A stretch of 64,000 nt of DNA from CALUOB01 sp944322305 (GTDB taxonomy: Bacteria; Actinomycetota; Coriobacteriia; Coriobacteriales; Coriobacteriaceae). The notes beneath the pieces are model-generated. The model did not search any database. It saw only the letters and a program-made list of their open reading frames with translations, and had not been told where the DNA came from. Below are positions 17,685 to 26,074 of the stretch, piece by piece. How positions within the stretch are numbered: position 1 is the first letter of the stretch; each line of letters opens with the position of its first letter. The position numbers and the translations under genes were made by a program. The DNA is taken from contig OZ007031.1 in assembly GCA_963931605.1 (NCBI GenBank), positions 744,001 through 808,000 on the forward strand, written 5' to 3'.

Positions 17685-17723
17685 GTTCTCGCGAAACGGA
17701 TTCTGAACATGGAGGTGGCTGAT

Positions 17724-17945
17724 ATGGCTAAAGAACAGAAGAAGACGAAGGGGTCGAAACCCCGTTACATGACGACGTACGAAGCGGCGGAATTGCTCGG
17801 CCTGAGCGCCGGGACGCTCCGCGTCTGGCGTTGTCAAGGCAAAGGCCCGAGTTACTACAAGGTCGGCAATGCGGTCCGTTACAAGGTGGATGACCTTGAG
17901 GCGTGGAAGAGCGCCAACGTGAGGCGCATTGAGCTAACGAATTAA
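17724..17945 (+). CDS. Excisionase-like helix-turn-helix protein
   Basis: This 73-residue basic protein is of the HTH_17/MerR-like excisionase type. The core is MTTYEAAELLGLSAGTLRVW, then RCQGKGPSYYKVGNAVRYK and VDDLEAW. Such proteins act as recombination directionality factors or as regulators of the adjacent replication operon. The ATG at 17724 has GGAGGTGGC ahead and is preferred over the further upstream codon, which overlaps the terminator. The helicase gene starts 12 bp after its stop. Confidence 0.85.
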   Translation: MAKEQKKTKGSKPRYMTTYEAAELLGLSAGTLRVWRCQGKGPSYYKVGNAVRYKVDDLEAWKSANVRRIELTN

Positions 17946-17957
17946 GGAGGTGTGAAT

Positions 17958-19760
17958 ATGGGCAAAAAAGAAAACCGCCCCGATGCCTGCACAGCTTCCG
18001 GGACGGCCTCTACTATCTGTGATTATGATAGCACGTCCGTTTACGCAGGTCAAGACATGACCGAGAACGAGCTGATTAGAACGGTCACAGAGGATTATCT
18101 GGCGGGCATCGACGTGGACATACGCCCCGCTCCCGAACAGGTCGAGCGGGACCTTCTGCAGGCGACCAACAACGCCATCGAGGCGTACAACCTGGGTCCC
18201 CGCGACCCTTCCGCGCCTGTCGGAGCATCATTGAAGGACGCCTATCCCGACCAGAAGATGGGAGAAGCCCGCCTGCGCCTGCGCAAGCACCTGGACCCGT
18301 ACCAGATTGCGCTGGTTGTGCGCGAGCTGCATCACGCGGTGGGCATCCTCTGGAAGGATGCGGGCGACGACGGCAACTTCGACATCGGCGTCTACCAGAC
18401 GTCCGGCGACAACGAGGGCACCTACGACGTCTCCGAGGACGGTCTGACGCGGCTCATCCGCAGCTACGACAGCGCGATTACGATTCGCGGCGTCTACGAG
18501 ACGATTGCGGTTCTCCGTTCCGTGTGCCCGCACGTCGAGCGTTGTCATGACCGTGACCTTATCGCTGTGAACAACGGCGTATACGATTATGGGAGCAAGA
18601 TGCTCCTCGGCTTTGACCCGGAGTTCGTGTTCACCGGCAAGGTGCGCGTGGACTTCGTTGAGAACGCCCCGAACCCCGTGATACATAACGACGAGGACGG
18701 CACCGACTGGGACGTCGTGTCCTGGATGGGCGAGCTGTCCGACGACGAGAGCATCGTACGGCTGCTGTGGCAGATTGTCGGAGCGGTCATCCGCCCCGGC
18801 GTCAGCTGGAACAAGAGCGCGTGGTTCTACTCCACGTCCGGCAACAACGGCAAGGGCACGCTGTGCTCCCTCATGCGCAACCTGCTGGGGCGCGGTTCCT
18901 GGGAGTCCATCTCGCTGAAGGACTTCTCTTCCCCGTTCATGCTGGAGCCGCTGATGCGCATTTCCGCCGTAATCACGGACGAGAACGACACGGGCACCTT
19001 CGTGGATGACGCGGCGGCGCTCAAGTCCATCATCACGGGGGACCCGTTCCAGCTGAACCGCAAGTTCAAGGAGCCGCGCACGGTCCTTTTCAAGGGGTTC
19101 ATGGTCCAGTGCGTTAACGAGCTGCCGAGGCTCCGCGACAGGTCGGAGTCCATGTACCGCCGCCTGCTGGTCGTGCCGTTCGAGAAGCGCTTCGAGGGCA
19201 ACGAGCGCAAGTACATCAAGGACGACTACCTGAAGCGCAAGGAGGTGCTGGAGTACGTGCTGTACCACCTGCTGGCGGAGACCGACTACTACGAGTTGGA
19301 CGAGCCGCAGGCATGCACCGCGCTCCTGGACGAGTTCCGGGAGGTCAACGACCCCGTTCGCCAGTTCCTGGGCGACGTGCTGCCGGAGGCATCCTGGGAC
19401 ATCCTCTCGTGGCAGTTCGTCCACGACCTGTACCGCCACTGGTTCCAGAGGAACATCCCGTCCGGCAGGCCCGAGAGCCGCAAGGCGCTCATCGCTGACA
19501 TCAAGCGCCTCCTGCCGGAGTGGCATGAGTGGTCGTACACCGACAACCCGGTGTTCGTGCCCGACGAGATGAGGGCGCAGCCCGAGCCGCTGATTGCCGA
19601 GTACGAGGTGACCGAGTGGATGAACAAGGCGTACCGCGGTTCCGACCAGAGCCGTGTATGCATGCCCGACCTGCCCGCCCGCGTGAGGGGTCTCGTGCGT
19701 ACGGTGCCTCTCGGCTCGGGCGGTAACGATAAATCAGATTCAGAGGACAAGGAGGATTAG
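17958..19760 (+). CDS. SF3 replicative helicase, P4/D5 primase-helicase C-terminal type
   Basis: This 600-residue protein has the superfamily 3 helicase core of phage/plasmid P4-family proteins. Walker A is STSGNNGKGTL (about 292-302), Walker B region ISAVITDENDTGTF (about 334-347), and sensor-like FKGFMVQCVNELPRLRDRSE. The N-terminal 280 residues contain no primase motif that I recognise, so priming may come from the host. It would unwind the element's origin, likely the repeat array upstream. The ATG at 17958 has AAGGAGG 7 bp upstream; an in-frame GTG two codons earlier overlaps this site and is less likely. Confidence 0.88.
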   Translation: MGKKENRPDACTASGTASTICDYDSTSVYAGQDMTENELIRTVTEDYLAGIDVDIRPAPEQVERDLLQATNNAIEAYNLGPRDPSAPVGASLKDAYPDQKMGEARLRLRKHLDPYQIALVVRELHHAVGILWKDAGDDGNFDIGVYQTSGDNEGTYDVSEDGLTRLIRSYDSAITIRGVYETIAVLRSVCPHVERCHDRDLIAVNNGVYDYGSKMLLGFDPEFVFTGKVRVDFVENAPNPVIHNDEDGTDWDVVSWMGELSDDESIVRLLWQIVGAVIRPGVSWNKSAWFYSTSGNNGKGTLCSLMRNLLGRGSWESISLKDFSSPFMLEPLMRISAVITDENDTGTFVDDAAALKSIITGDPFQLNRKFKEPRTVLFKGFMVQCVNELPRLRDRSESMYRRLLVVPFEKRFEGNERKYIKDDYLKRKEVLEYVLYHLLAETDYYELDEPQACTALLDEFREVNDPVRQFLGDVLPEASWDILSWQFVHDLYRHWFQRNIPSGRPESRKALIADIKRLLPEWHEWSYTDNPVFVPDEMRAQPEPLIAEYEVTEWMNKAYRGSDQSRVCMPDLPARVRGLVRTVPLGSGGNDKSDSEDKED

Positions 19761-19764
19761 GGAT

Positions 19765-20454
19765 ATGACGAATTTGACCAAGGAGGAGTACGCGAGGCTG
19801 CACCTGAAGGCCAAGCGCGGGATGCTCACAGCGGAGGAGAGGGCTGCATTGGAAGCGTATGAGGCTGCGGCGCAGCCCGCTCCTCAGACGCCCGTTCCGG
19901 CGGACACGGAAACGCTTCTCTGCTGTCCGTATTGCGGCCATGCGACTATCACAACGCAGATTGTGAGCGACGTGACGTATCGCAAGCCGGCCACGGTGAT
20001 TGCGATGATGTTCGCTCCGCTCATTGCGTTTGTGCTGGCGTTCCTGTTGCGCAACATGTTCGTCACCGTACTGGCGCTGATAGTTGTCATTGTGTCCGCG
20101 CTTGTCCCGATGTGGGCGTTCTATCGCGGCAATTATTCGGTGACGCACAAGTATTACGTATGCAAGCGCTGCGGGTATGCCGAGCGGGATACGAAGTGGA
20201 AAATCGTGAACGACGGGGGCAAGGCGATTGAGGCCGTTGCTATGGGCATCGGTCTTACGCTCGTTCTGATTTTCTCGGTGTTCATGATTTCGAAGAACGT
20301 CGATTTTAGCTCTATGCCGACATGGGACATCCCGGCTGTCGAAGACACTAACGGCGGCAATGTTCAGGGCACCGATGGCGGTGACGAGCAGACCATCGAG
20401 GACCTTGGTAACGGCACGATTTTGATGTACGGCGACATGCCGATTTCTGATTAA
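19765..20454 (+). CDS. Zinc-ribbon membrane protein of unknown function
   Basis: This 229-residue protein is not recognised. The first 45 residues resemble an SHOCT-like or short helical segment (RGMLTAEERAALEAYEAA). A split zinc ribbon follows: CPYCGH at about 54-59 and CKRCGY at about 133-138. Two transmembrane helices lie between them (about 76-118) and a third at about 155-178, followed by an acidic glycine-rich tail. It starts 5 bp after the helicase stop with GGAGG ahead, so it belongs to the same operon. A role in entry exclusion or membrane attachment of replication is conceivable but not supported. Confidence 0.7.
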   Translation: MTNLTKEEYARLHLKAKRGMLTAEERAALEAYEAAAQPAPQTPVPADTETLLCCPYCGHATITTQIVSDVTYRKPATVIAMMFAPLIAFVLAFLLRNMFVTVLALIVVIVSALVPMWAFYRGNYSVTHKYYVCKRCGYAERDTKWKIVNDGGKAIEAVAMGIGLTLVLIFSVFMISKNVDFSSMPTWDIPAVEDTNGGNVQGTDGGDEQTIEDLGNGTILMYGDMPISD

Positions 20455-20468
20455 AGGAGGTATCCGAT

Positions 20469-20786
20469 ATGGCAACTAAGAAGCGTTACTCGGACATCAA
20501 CAAGGCCATCAAGGAGGCCGAGGCGAGGCGCGAGGAGTATTACAAGCAGGTCGGTCGTGTGATGCTCGAAGAGTACCCCGAGCTGGGCGATATGAACGTC
20601 ACCGACATGCGCAGGGCCGCGCGCTTCCTGCGCGACAACCTGCCCGAAAAGGCATCTTCGAAGGGTGCCGAAGCGGGCAAGGCGACCGCCCAGAACGGAG
20701 CGCCCGCCGCGTCCGATTCGGGCGGCGACTCCGCCCACGATGCACGCGAGCCTATGCCCGTGAGGGGCTACGGCGAGGGCATGTAA
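20469..20786 (+). CDS. Hypothetical protein of the replication/mobilization block
   Basis: This 105-residue protein is of unknown family. The N-terminal half is helical and charged (INKAIKEAEARREEYYKQVG; TDMRRAARFLRDNL). The C-terminal half is a disordered alanine/glycine/serine-rich tail. AAAGGAGGT precedes the ATG. It sits 15 bp after the membrane protein gene and just upstream of the candidate oriT region, so it may be an accessory to mobilization. Confidence 0.6.
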   Translation: MATKKRYSDINKAIKEAEARREEYYKQVGRVMLEEYPELGDMNVTDMRRAARFLRDNLPEKASSKGAEAGKATAQNGAPAASDSGGDSAHDAREPMPVRGYGEGM

Positions 20787-20805
20787 AGGAGGCAGTCGTG
20801 CCTCC

Positions 20806-21040
20806 ATCCGGCACCCCGCAAGGGGTGTCCGGCGTGCCCCGTTCCGAATGGAGAGTTCTGCCGAGTCGTCGGCTGAAACCGGTTGGGAACAGGGCACCCC
20901 TGGGGGTTCGAAGGGGACAGCGAAAGCTGCCCCCTCGCGAGCGGGACGTGTACATACAAAACGGAGGTATTTTTCGCCGCAGCGAAAAAACCGGAAGTTT
21001 TGTAGGGACAAGTCCCATGCTCGCTACCTTTTTCCCTGCG
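20806..21040 (+). other. Candidate origin of transfer (oriT) region
   Basis: The 320-bp gap ahead of the MobC-like gene has no gene but several inverted repeats. They are CCGGCACCCC-gcaa-GGGGTGTCCGG (20808-20832), GGGGACAGC-gaaa-GCTGCCCCC (20913-20934), TTTTTCGC-cgca-GCGAAAAA (20970-20989), and GGGAC-aa-GTCCC just after. Inverted repeats immediately upstream of mobC-relaxase genes are the usual site of oriT in MobC-type systems. I cannot identify the nick sequence. Confidence 0.45.
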
Positions 21041-21106
21041 AAAGCATTTGCGAGAAATCGCGTCGAACAGACGCGGGCGATTGATAGAAAAAAGGGAGGT
21101 GTTGAT

Positions 21107-21628
21107 ATGGCAGTGAGTGCCGAAAAGAGAAGCAGCCGCGTGCGCCGCCAGGCGTCCAAGAAGCAGCGCAAGAACCGTACCGTGCAGGTGCGATTCTCGG
21201 ACGAGGAGCTTGCTGCTTTGGATGCGGTCTGCGAGAGCACGGGCATGACCCGCTCTGCCGTGCTGCGCAGCTGGACCGTGCCCGGCGAGGGCGCTGGTTC
21301 CAACCCCGTGTACGTGGTGACGAAGAACGCCGACGCGGAGCGTCTGGCGATGGAGGCGAGACGCATAGGCGTCAACGTGAACCAGATTGCGAGGACGCTG
21401 AACGCCGAGGCGAAAGGGCGCGGGGGCATGCTCCGCTCCGACACCCTGAACGGATGCGAAAAGGGCCTCGAAGAGGTGCGCGGCGAGCTGTCGAAGCTGG
21501 CCCGCGAGGTGGAGACCCTGCGCCAGGATTTCGGGTCAGACATGTTCTCCGCGCTGATGTACTCGGATGACCCGGGCAGGTTGAGGCGGCTCGTCAATTA
21601 CTGGTTCGGGATGGGAGGTGATGCCTGA
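21107..21628 (+). CDS. MobC-like mobilization accessory protein
   Basis: This 173-residue protein has a ribbon-helix-helix-like N-terminus (RTVQVRFSDEELAALDAVCE) and the MobC signature GVNVNQIARTLN at 88-99, followed by a coiled coil. Such proteins bind oriT and help the relaxase melt the nick site. The ATG at 21107 has GGGAGG upstream; a longer frame reaching back through the oriT candidate is unlikely to be translated. Its stop overlaps the relaxase start (TGATG), which indicates translational coupling. Confidence 0.85.
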   Translation: MAVSAEKRSSRVRRQASKKQRKNRTVQVRFSDEELAALDAVCESTGMTRSAVLRSWTVPGEGAGSNPVYVVTKNADAERLAMEARRIGVNVNQIARTLNAEAKGRGGMLRSDTLNGCEKGLEEVRGELSKLAREVETLRQDFGSDMFSALMYSDDPGRLRRLVNYWFGMGGDA

Positions 21629-23145
21629 TGTCAACGACTCACATCCAGCCTCTGCCGAACGTCTACGGGCGCATGGCCTACACGGAACTCGGCGAGGGAA
21701 AGAAGCGCACCGAGAACATCCAGAACGGGACGAACCGCATCGCCGCCCAGATGGGCGACGGTGACTCCCGCGAGGAGTTCGTGCGCTTCTGCTCCGCCAT
21801 GAAGAGGCAGAACCAGGGGCGTGAGAACGAGGGGTTCGAGGTGCGTGTCTCGTGGGCACCCGAGGAGCTGTCCAAGGACGACCCCGAGGACATCCAGCGC
21901 GCCTGCGAGTACGGCTACCTGCTGTGCAAGGAGGTGGCACCCAACGCCCCGTGCTGGGTCACGGTCCACACCGACGGCGAGGGCGGCTGCGTGCACGTCC
22001 ACGCCACCATAGCGAACCACGATTTGGAGACGGGCAACGCCATCGCGCACGGCACCGACCACGCCACGGTCAAGCGCAAGAACGACCAGTTGAGCAGACA
22101 GATGGGCTTCTCCGTGGTGGGTCCCCAGCCGGGCGCGCAGAGGACGAGATGGGCGGACCGTAAGAGCGAGTTCGAGCCGGGCGCTTTCGAGCGCATGCTG
22201 GGAAACCGCGTCGAGGAGGCCCGCAACGCGTCGTCCAGCATGGACGAGTTCCGCGAGGAGCTTAGGCTGCGCGGCGTGGAGCTGAACGAGGTGCGCAAGG
22301 TGGACAAGGAGACCGGCGAGGAGACCGTGGGCTGGAGCTACAAGGCGCACGACCCGCTGGGCAAGACCAAGCGCAAGAGAAGGCGCCGCGCCTCCAACCT
22401 CGCCGACGACCTGACCAAGGAAGGCGTCGAGGCGTACTTCGAGGAGAAGCAGAGGCAGGCGGAAGCCCAGAAGGAAGACGCGCCGGCACCTGTTCCCGCA
22501 GCGGCCGTTATGGCGGAACCGCAGCCGGATTCCCCGGCAGAGCCTTCATTCGACGTGTACGCCGTGGAGGAGTCCGACGTGGCGCAGATGGCGGGCGACC
22601 TCCAGAGGGCGCACATCACCCGTTGCCGCGAGAGCGGCGAGCCGTTCATGGGCGAGCGCTACGAGCTGCTCATGGAGGCGGAGCGCCATCCCGAGGAGCA
22701 GCTGGCGAAGCTGCAAGCCGAGGTGGACGCTGCGAGGCGCGAGTTCCACGCCTCCAAGGAGGCCCGCGACGCGCTCGACCACCCGTGCCCGAACCTGCTG
22801 GCTGGCGCATGGGTGTTCGCCAAGGCCGGGCGCGATGCCAAGGACCCCGTGTCCCGCATGATGGCGGACATGACGGCCATGATGCTGCGCATGCTGATTC
22901 AGCAGGCCATGGAGGAGCAGCGCCGCCGGGAGCGCGAAGCTGCGGAGAGGCGTCTGTACGAGTCCCGCAGGAACATGTGGGACGCCGAGAAGCGCCTGAA
23001 GTCAGCCGAGAAGGCCCTTGCCCACGAGGACGAGCGCGAGGAGCAGGTGAAGCGCATGCGCCTGCAGGAACGCGAGGACAAGGCGGCAAGGCGTGCCGGT
23101 GGCCGCGTGAAGTACGGGGCCGATGCGGACAAGCAGTACGAGTAG
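21628..23145 (+). CDS. Relaxase/mobilization nuclease
   Basis: This 505-residue protein nicks oriT and pilots the transferred strand. The N-terminal nuclease domain has the metal-binding motif GGCVHVHATIANHD near residues 119-132 (the HxH part of the relaxase histidine triad). A tyrosine candidate is in the first 20 residues (NVYGRMAY). The C-terminal half (from about 280) is a long charged coiled coil rich in E, R and A. Coupling with the MobC-like gene by a TGATG overlap supports the role. No coupling protein or secretion genes follow, so the element needs a helper. Confidence 0.88.
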   Translation: MSTTHIQPLPNVYGRMAYTELGEGKKRTENIQNGTNRIAAQMGDGDSREEFVRFCSAMKRQNQGRENEGFEVRVSWAPEELSKDDPEDIQRACEYGYLLCKEVAPNAPCWVTVHTDGEGGCVHVHATIANHDLETGNAIAHGTDHATVKRKNDQLSRQMGFSVVGPQPGAQRTRWADRKSEFEPGAFERMLGNRVEEARNASSSMDEFREELRLRGVELNEVRKVDKETGEETVGWSYKAHDPLGKTKRKRRRRASNLADDLTKEGVEAYFEEKQRQAEAQKEDAPAPVPAAAVMAEPQPDSPAEPSFDVYAVEESDVAQMAGDLQRAHITRCRESGEPFMGERYELLMEAERHPEEQLAKLQAEVDAARREFHASKEARDALDHPCPNLLAGAWVFAKAGRDAKDPVSRMMADMTAMMLRMLIQQAMEEQRRREREAAERRLYESRRNMWDAEKRLKSAEKALAHEDEREEQVKRMRLQEREDKAARRAGGRVKYGADADKQYE

Positions 23146-23156
23146 CCGAAAAAGAT

Positions 23157-23183
23157 AAGGGAGCAGCACGATGCTGCTCCCTT
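23157..23183. terminator. Bidirectional terminator between convergent genes
   Basis: AAGGGAGCAGC-acgat-GCTGCTCCCTT lies between the relaxase (plus) and the small minus-strand gene. A/T-rich flanks on both sides suit termination in both directions. Confidence 0.8.
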
Positions 23184-23192
23184 TCCTGTGGG

Positions 23193-23471
23193 TCAGTGGA
23201 TTTCCGGCGCGGGCAGGATTGTCCAGCTTGTGCCGTAAGTTGTCACGCCCCAGACGTACAGCCCCAGCTCGGCGTCGTAGAACACCGGCTCGTCAGTGTG
23301 CTCCATGAGGAAGCTCGGGTCCTGGACGATGTACCACTGGAATATCTCGTCCCAGGGTGCCCAATCCCCGCTCACCGGCTCCAGCGGGCGGCTGGCTATC
23401 TCGTTGGCGAGCACCATGCCGCGGCAGGTCTCGGCCAGGTCGGCGTAGGTCTTGATGCCGTAGTCACTCAT
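23193..23471 (-). CDS. Hypothetical protein
   Basis: This 92-residue acidic protein is of unknown family, rich in aromatic residues (WAPWDEIFQWYIVQDPSF; YVWGVTTYGTSWTI). GGAGGGGCG precedes the ATG. Its start overlaps the end of the upstream gene by 8 bp, so the pair is co-translated. Nothing in the sequence gives a function; position next to the relaxase suggests an element-specific accessory. Confidence 0.65.
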   Translation of the reverse strand: MSDYGIKTYADLAETCRGMVLANEIASRPLEPVSGDWAPWDEIFQWYIVQDPSFLMEHTDEPVFYDAELGLYVWGVTTYGTSWTILPAPEIH

Positions 23472-23811
23472 CGCGCCCCTCCTCCGCCTCCTCGATGTCC
23501 ACGATGGCGTTCACGACGCACTGCCGCATGGAGCGCAGGGTCTCGCAGTCGATGCTCTCGGCGAGGATGTCTGCGTCCAGCACCACCTCGCCCAGGGCGT
23601 TCACGAACCGCCACTCCATCACGTTGTCGATGCGCTTCAGCACGTCCATGAGCGACGCGTGGTCCATGGCGGGCATGTCGCCGTCCGCCTTCGCCATGCG
23701 CTCCAGCTCCTTGGCCTTGGCCGCGCAGAGGCGCGAGGTGCGCTTCAGCACCTGGATGCGCCACATGACCTCCTCGTCCGTGCCGTGGAACCTCTTCCAG
23801 CCTTCGTTCAT
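23464..23811 (-). CDS. Hypothetical helical protein
   Basis: This 115-residue predicted all-helical protein is of unknown family (RIQVLKRTSRLCAAKAKELE; SMRQCVVNAIVDIEEAEEG). The ATG at 23811 is chosen because AGGAGG lies eight bases upstream; a longer frame begins in a repeat-rich region without a site. It heads a two-gene minus-strand operon facing the relaxase and divergent from parA. Confidence 0.65.
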   Translation of the reverse strand: MNEGWKRFHGTDEEVMWRIQVLKRTSRLCAAKAKELERMAKADGDMPAMDHASLMDVLKRIDNVMEWRFVNALGEVVLDADILAESIDCETLRSMRQCVVNAIVDIEEAEEGRDE

Positions 23812-24033
23812 GTGCGGACCTCCTTTCTCTTCACGTGGGCACCCGATGCCGAAGGCATCCTTCAAGGGGTGCTGGCCCGCTAACGGCACGCGAAGAGACC
23901 TGCAGAAGGGCTTTTGACGGGTGTACGCGCAAGGGACGGAGGACGGCGGTTTTCGGCATCCGCTCGTTTACGAGGCGATGCGGGTAACGGGCCGTTCCGG
24001 GCGACGCGAGGAAGCCCGTTTCGAGACCACGAA

Positions 24034-24119
24034 AAGCCCAGCTGAAGCCCAGAAAGTGGCAGTTGAACTGCGCTTTTCGCGGGCTTATAATTAAATATGG
24101 AAATGCGTAATTGATTAAA
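24034..24119 (+). promoter_or_regulatory. Promoter and operator-like sites of parA
   Basis: TTGAAC (24063-24068), 17 bp, TATAAT (24086-24091). The -35 region lies within an inverted repeat, CGAAAAGC..GCTTTTCG (about 24034-24078). Downstream of the -10 is AATGCGTAATTGATTAA (24101-24117), one of four copies of an AT-rich motif found ahead of genes in this half of the element. Overlap of promoter and repeats suggests autoregulation. Confidence 0.6.
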
Positions 24120-24139
24120 TGTATAGCGAGGTGAGCGAT

Positions 24140-24697
24140 ATGAAGACGATTCTGGTATGCAACCAGAAGGGCGGCGTGGGCAAGTCCCTGGTCGCCGACG
24201 AGATAGCATTCTCCTTCGAGCGCTCCGGCATCCCCGTGAGCTTCTACGACCTGGACGCCCAGGGCGGCACCCTGCACCGCACCCGCGAGGCGGACGGCGC
24301 GCAGGTCGCCGTGGTGGACACGCCGGGGGCGCTCCAGGAGGCGCTGTCGGAATGGCTGAGGGAGGCGGACGTGGTGGTCATCCCCACCCGCACCACGTCG
24401 AGGGACATCGAGCCTCTGATGCGCATGCGCAAGGCGGTGTTCAAGCACAGCCGGGCGAAGATTGTCTACGTGATGAACGGGTGGAACCGCTTCAAGGCGT
24501 CCCGCGACTTTATGGAGTGGTTCGAGGGGCTTGCGGGCGACCAGACGGTGGTCACGCTGCCCCAGTCCGAGGCGTTCGTGCAGGCGGGCGCTGCAGGCGT
24601 GTCCGTGGTCGAGTTCGACCGCAGGGGCAAGGCCGCGAGGGCGACGCGCGCCCTGGTGGACACGGTGCGCGAGGCTGCGGGGTTCCCGAGGGAATGA
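24140..24697 (+). CDS. parA: ParA-family partition ATPase
   Basis: This 185-residue Walker-type ATPase has the deviant P-loop KGGVGKS at 10-16, FYDLDAQG (about 41-48) and VVDTPG (about 63-68). It is the short form without an N-terminal DNA-binding domain, as in type Ib partition systems, in which a ribbon-helix-helix protein acts as the centromere binder. A candidate partner is the RHH gene at 26075, although it is separated by a methyltransferase gene. The ATG at 24140 follows GAGGTGAG. Partition implies the element replicates as a circle at least part of the time. Confidence 0.9.
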   Translation: MKTILVCNQKGGVGKSLVADEIAFSFERSGIPVSFYDLDAQGGTLHRTREADGAQVAVVDTPGALQEALSEWLREADVVVIPTRTTSRDIEPLMRMRKAVFKHSRAKIVYVMNGWNRFKASRDFMEWFEGLAGDQTVVTLPQSEAFVQAGAAGVSVVEFDRRGKAARATRALVDTVREAAGFPRE

Positions 24698-24714
24698 GTA
24701 TTTGAGTAATTGAT

Positions 24715-24913
24715 TAACCGAATAGACGGAGTTCACGAGGATAAGCCTGTTTGACCGTACCGGGTGGCAACCGATGCGGGATGGGTACAGCGCCTGACGC
24801 CGGGTAAAGCGGGTCTGAGACAAAACCCGCCTCCGAGCAATCGCACAGATGTGACGAGCGGTGGACGAAAGCATCTTCCTATGGGATAGGTGCCTTCGGA
24901 AGCCGCTTTTTTT
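24715..24913 (+). ncRNA. Putative structured RNA upstream of methyltransferase 1
   Basis: The 256 bp between parA and the first methyltransferase gene hold no gene but many nested complementary segments. They include GTACC..GGTAC enclosing GGT-ggca-ACC, GCG-cctga-CGC, GCGGGT-ctgagacaaa-ACCCGC, and an outer AGCGG..CCGCT stem. The last is directly followed by seven T (24907-24913), so the segment ends like an intrinsic terminator 40 bp before the ATG. It could be a free-standing RNA, a riboswitch or an attenuator. The raiA-type RNA family of Gram-positives is one candidate I cannot test. Confidence 0.5.
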
Positions 24914-24953
24914 CGTGGCTCCTCCGTCGAGATGACGAGAGGAGACATGAAAG

Positions 24954-25982
24954 ATGGCAGGTAACAACAGCAATTTGGGCGCGGCGAAGCGCGCCAAGAA
25001 CGATGAGTTCTATACCCAGTTGACGGACATCGAGAAGGAGCTTCGTCATTACCGCAAGCACTTTCGCGATGCGACGGTGCTCTGTAACTGCGACGACCCG
25101 TTTGAGAGCAACTTCTTCAAGTATTTCGTTTTGAACTTCAATCGTCTCGGATTGAAGAAGTTGATTGCGACGTGCTATGCGGGTTCGGCGGTGGCCGAGT
25201 ATCGCAACGGCAACGCAAAGCCGTACAAGGCCGTCGTCACGACCGTGCACGACACGACCGGGGACGGCGGCGTTGATATGGAAGACGTCCGCAACCTGTT
25301 CGAGCTTGGTGAGAACGAGCTTGTCGAGCTGGAAGGCGATGGCGATTTCCGCTCCGAGGAGTGCCTGGCATTGCTCGATGAGGCGAACATCGTGGTCACG
25401 AACCCGCCTTTCTCGCTGTTCCGAGAGTATGTGTCCATCCTGATGGAGCATGAGAAGAAGTTCATCATTATGGGAAATATCAACGCGGTTACGTATAAGG
25501 AATTTTTCCCGCTCATTAAGGATGGGTTGGTGTGGCCCGGAGCTTCGTTCAATAAGACGATGGAATTTATTCTGCCGGACGATTATCAAAAATGGAATTA
25601 TCGAATGGCGGACGGACGAAAAGTAGGAAAAGTGCCGACGATAGCTTGGTATACGAACCTCGACATCAAGAAGCGCCATGAAGAGCTGATTCTGGTCAAG
25701 AAGTATGCAGGGCACGAGGACGAGTATCCCAAGTACGATAATTACGATGCTATCGAGGTGTCGAAGGTTGCGGATATTCCGTTTGATTACGACGGCGTTA
25801 TGGGCGTTCCGATTACGTTCTTGGATAAGTACAGTCCTGACCAGTTCGAGATTATTGGAATTAGTGGCAATTTAGCAAACCCTTTGTTAATTGACGGTAA
25901 GCGTAAAACAGGACGTTTTTATGTAAATGGTCGTCGTTTATATGACCGTATTGCTATTCGCAACAAGCATCCCGAGCTGTAA
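24954..25982 (+). CDS. EcoRI-type adenine-specific DNA methyltransferase (copy 1)
   Basis: This 342-residue protein is of the EcoRI methylase family. Motifs are DEFYTQLTDIEKEL, CNCDDPFESNFFKYF (CDDP at 46-49) and the catalytic VVTNPPFSLF (N150-F153), which flips and N6-methylates adenine with SAM. It is closely similar to the second copy (26318-27496) over the first 220 residues, but the C-terminal quarter after QFEIIG differs and is encoded by more AT-rich codons. AGGAG precedes the ATG by 9 bp. A structured, terminator-like leader lies directly upstream. Confidence 0.92.
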   Translation: MAGNNSNLGAAKRAKNDEFYTQLTDIEKELRHYRKHFRDATVLCNCDDPFESNFFKYFVLNFNRLGLKKLIATCYAGSAVAEYRNGNAKPYKAVVTTVHDTTGDGGVDMEDVRNLFELGENELVELEGDGDFRSEECLALLDEANIVVTNPPFSLFREYVSILMEHEKKFIIMGNINAVTYKEFFPLIKDGLVWPGASFNKTMEFILPDDYQKWNYRMADGRKVGKVPTIAWYTNLDIKKRHEELILVKKYAGHEDEYPKYDNYDAIEVSKVADIPFDYDGVMGVPITFLDKYSPDQFEIIGISGNLANPLLIDGKRKTGRFYVNGRRLYDRIAIRNKHPEL

Positions 25983-26015
25983 AAGCGCAGGTCATAGGTG
26001 CTGTCCATCTGGACA

Positions 26016-26057
26016 AATGCGCTTCCATGGTGTATAATTGTACAAATATGTAAATGA
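26016..26057 (+). promoter_or_regulatory. Promoter/operator of the RHH-methyltransferase-nuclease operon
   Basis: TATAAT at 26033-26038 is followed by AATATGTAAATGATTAA (26041-26057), a copy of the AT-rich motif seen ahead of parA, downstream of parA and ahead of the acidic protein gene. The motif ends just before the ribosome-binding site of the RHH gene, a position suited to repression. Confidence 0.6.
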
Positions 26058-26074
26058 TTAAAGGAGGTCGAGCT

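Noticed and set aside
24698..24953. Hammerhead ribozyme or SAM riboswitch
   Set aside because: The hammerhead core CTGATGA..GAAA is not present in order, and I could not place the SAM-I or SAM-II core; only a generic structured RNA is supported.
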